A stretch of DNA of 14,978 nt from an uncultured Pseudomonadota bacterium (GTDB lineage Bacteria; Desulfobacterota_B; Binatia; UBA9968). The position numbers and the translations under genes were made by a program. The notes beneath the pieces are model-generated. The model was not told the DNA's origin. It saw only the letters and a list, made by a program, of their open reading frames with translations, and did no database searches. This document shows positions 13,828-14,978 of the stretch, piece after piece (the stretch's first letter is position 1; every line of letters starts with the position of its first letter). The DNA lies in assembly GCA_946478635.1 (NCBI GenBank), contig CAMLCX010000058.1, forward strand, positions 1 through 14,978, written 5' to 3'.

Positions 13828-14214
13828 CAAAATGCCAACGGGCTCATTGTCCGCGCGACTCCGGCTTGCCGATAGCTCGCCTCGAAACACTCATTGCACG
13901 ACTCTATCCGTTTCTCGGCCTTTCCTGACCAGGTTGTTATCGTCCCACCCTGACATAATGAGGTTGCCGTTAGCCCGTCATAATCACGTTTTTACTACGC
14001 CGAGCCGTTGAACAGCTTGACCTTGGGGAGCGTTGTTGATAGCGGAGATTTCGGTCGGCGGAATGAGTTTGCGACGGCCTCCGGACTTGGGAAAATCCGT
14101 TCTCGGTGCGCAGCGGATCACCGCCAATAACAGGAAGAATGACTCTTGTTCCGTTCGTCCGGACTTTCGCTCGAAGGGTGGCGCTCGATATTCACGTTGC
14201 AAAAGGAGATTTCC
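13828..14214. other. Intergenic region, no gene seen
   Basis: No coding region is supported on either strand. Short frames here lack ribosome binding sites and protein-like composition. The only clear signal is AAGGAG (14203-14208), the ribosome binding site of the ferritin-like gene. No well-matched promoter was recognised. Confidence 0.45.
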
Positions 14215-14862
14215 ATGGACAGCCGCGCTTTCGCCGAAACCATCGAAAGACAGGTGGCCGAGTTTTGCCAGACGCTTGAAGCCAGGCTACCCGCTTACAG
14301 CTATATTCCCCTGACCACGGATGAAGGGCGCATTAAAGTCATGCAAAGCCGGTTGTTCAATGAGATCCGGGCCGGTGAAATCTTCGGCGGCTGGCTCAAA
14401 AGCACAGCGGAGCTCGACGTGAAGAAAATCCTCGCGGAAGCGGCGCACGAAGAATACGAGCATGCCGGTTTTCTCGAAGAGGCGCTGCGCGGCAAGGGTG
14501 CAACGCCTTACGACTACAAACCGCTTCCCGCGCAGATGGCGATGTTCAATTCCTTCGAGGGACTGACCGATACCGTCGAGCGCATCGCGGCTTTTCCCAT
14601 GGCGGGTGAAGGCGTGGCCGACTATCTAATTGCCAAGAGTCTCAACGCGGGAACGGTGCCAAGCTGGGTCACCGACCCGTACAAGCGCATCCACGAGGAC
14701 GAAGCCGAGCATGGCAACTATCCGTTCGAAATTTTAGTGAAGTACGCAACAACGACCGATAGACAGGAACGTGCCGCCCGCGCCGTCGCCATGAGCCTCG
14801 CCCTGCGCCGCGCCTATTTCGACAATCTCGATCGGTGGGTCTTCGACGGACAGATCTACTAA
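14215..14862 (+). CDS. Ferritin-like di-iron carboxylate protein
   Basis: The 215-residue, mostly helical protein shows a full set of candidate di-iron ligands spaced as in the ferritin/rubrerythrin four-helix bundle. Glu55 lies in FNEIRAGEIFGGW (helix 1), EYEH (80-83) in helix 2, Glu132 in FPMAGEGVADYL (helix 3) and EAEH (163-166) in helix 4. This E...ExxH...E...ExxH pattern is that of class I di-iron proteins: oxidases, oxygenases, ferritins and rubrerythrins. There is no Cys4 rubredoxin domain and no signal peptide, so a cytoplasmic oxidase or oxygenase-like or iron/peroxide-handling role is possible; a TenA/PqqC-like helical enzyme is the main alternative. AAGGAG (14203-14208), 6 bases before ATG 14215, sets the start; an upstream in-frame opening at 14146 has no such site. 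Nothing adjacent suggests a substrate. Confidence 0.75.
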   Translation: MDSRAFAETIERQVAEFCQTLEARLPAYSYIPLTTDEGRIKVMQSRLFNEIRAGEIFGGWLKSTAELDVKKILAEAAHEEYEHAGFLEEALRGKGATPYDYKPLPAQMAMFNSFEGLTDTVERIAAFPMAGEGVADYLIAKSLNAGTVPSWVTDPYKRIHEDEAEHGNYPFEILVKYATTTDRQERAARAVAMSLALRRAYFDNLDRWVFDGQIY

Positions 14863-14978
14863 AGAGTCAGGGTGTGTGATTGGCCGTTGTAAGCATCGTC
14901 AACACCAGTACGCCCTCCCCGCGGGCGAAACGACCCGGTGGCGCAATTTTGGGGAAATTTGAGGCAGTCTCACGTCGG
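14863..14978. other. Window end, no gene seen
   Basis: These last 116 bases after the ferritin-like gene show no open reading frame with a start signal and no terminator of classic form; the only short palindrome seen is CCCGCGGG. Confidence 0.4.

Noticed and set aside
1..14978. CRISPR arrays, tRNA or rRNA genes, insertion sequences
   Set aside because: No regularly spaced repeats, cloverleaf-like sequences, rRNA signatures, transposase genes or terminal inverted repeats were seen in reading both strands.

Overview
The window reads as a piece of a GC-rich bacterial chromosome with well-spaced metabolic genes. There is no rRNA, tRNA, transposase, phage gene or CRISPR array. A luciferase-like (LLM) oxidoreductase, two substrate-binding proteins without permease or ATPase genes, a PF04909-type amidohydrolase and several 2-oxoacid dehydrogenase E1 genes sit close together. 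That mix is common in uncultured soil or sediment lineages such as Binatota, Rokubacteria or Tectomicrobia. This taxonomic guess rests on gene content only and is weak.

Layout. (1) 1-1862, minus strand: an SsuA/NMT1-like binding protein followed 9 bases later by an LLM flavin/F420-dependent oxidoreductase that runs off the left edge. (2) 1863-1981: a divergent regulatory region. (3) 1982-8401, plus strand: two tandem E1alpha/E1beta pairs (thiamine diphosphate-dependent), then an Fe(III)-type periplasmic binding protein and an amidohydrolase. No E2 or E3 gene is present. A gap of 187 bases with a possible G-quadruplex and a weak terminator-like hairpin separates the E1 pairs. A sigma-70-like promoter before the binding protein suggests that it and the amidohydrolase can be transcribed separately. 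(4) 8402-9132: a 69-residue protein with one C2H2 zinc finger of classical spacing, behind a near-consensus sigma-54 promoter, with hairpins downstream. (5) 9133-10612, minus strand: a PAPS-dependent sulfotransferase-like protein and a single-domain cupin, divergent from (6) an EamA/DMT-type membrane transporter. (7) 11633-12365: no gene, but two strong inverted repeats just before a secreted or membrane-anchored parallel beta-helix (pectate-lyase-3-like) protein. (8) 13761-14214: no gene, one long inverted-repeat structure. (9) 14215-14862: a ferritin-like protein with a complete apparent di-iron ligand set.

How the genes may work together: regions 1-3 look like an accessory catabolic locus. 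Two periplasmic binding proteins would capture substrates, the LLM oxidoreductase would perform an oxidation, two different E1 heterotetramers would act on 2-oxoacids or ketols, and the amidohydrolase would hydrolyse or decarboxylate an intermediate. The substrate cannot be read from the sequence. The parts most worth a second look are the non-canonical first E1 pair and the sigma-54-controlled mini zinc-finger gene.
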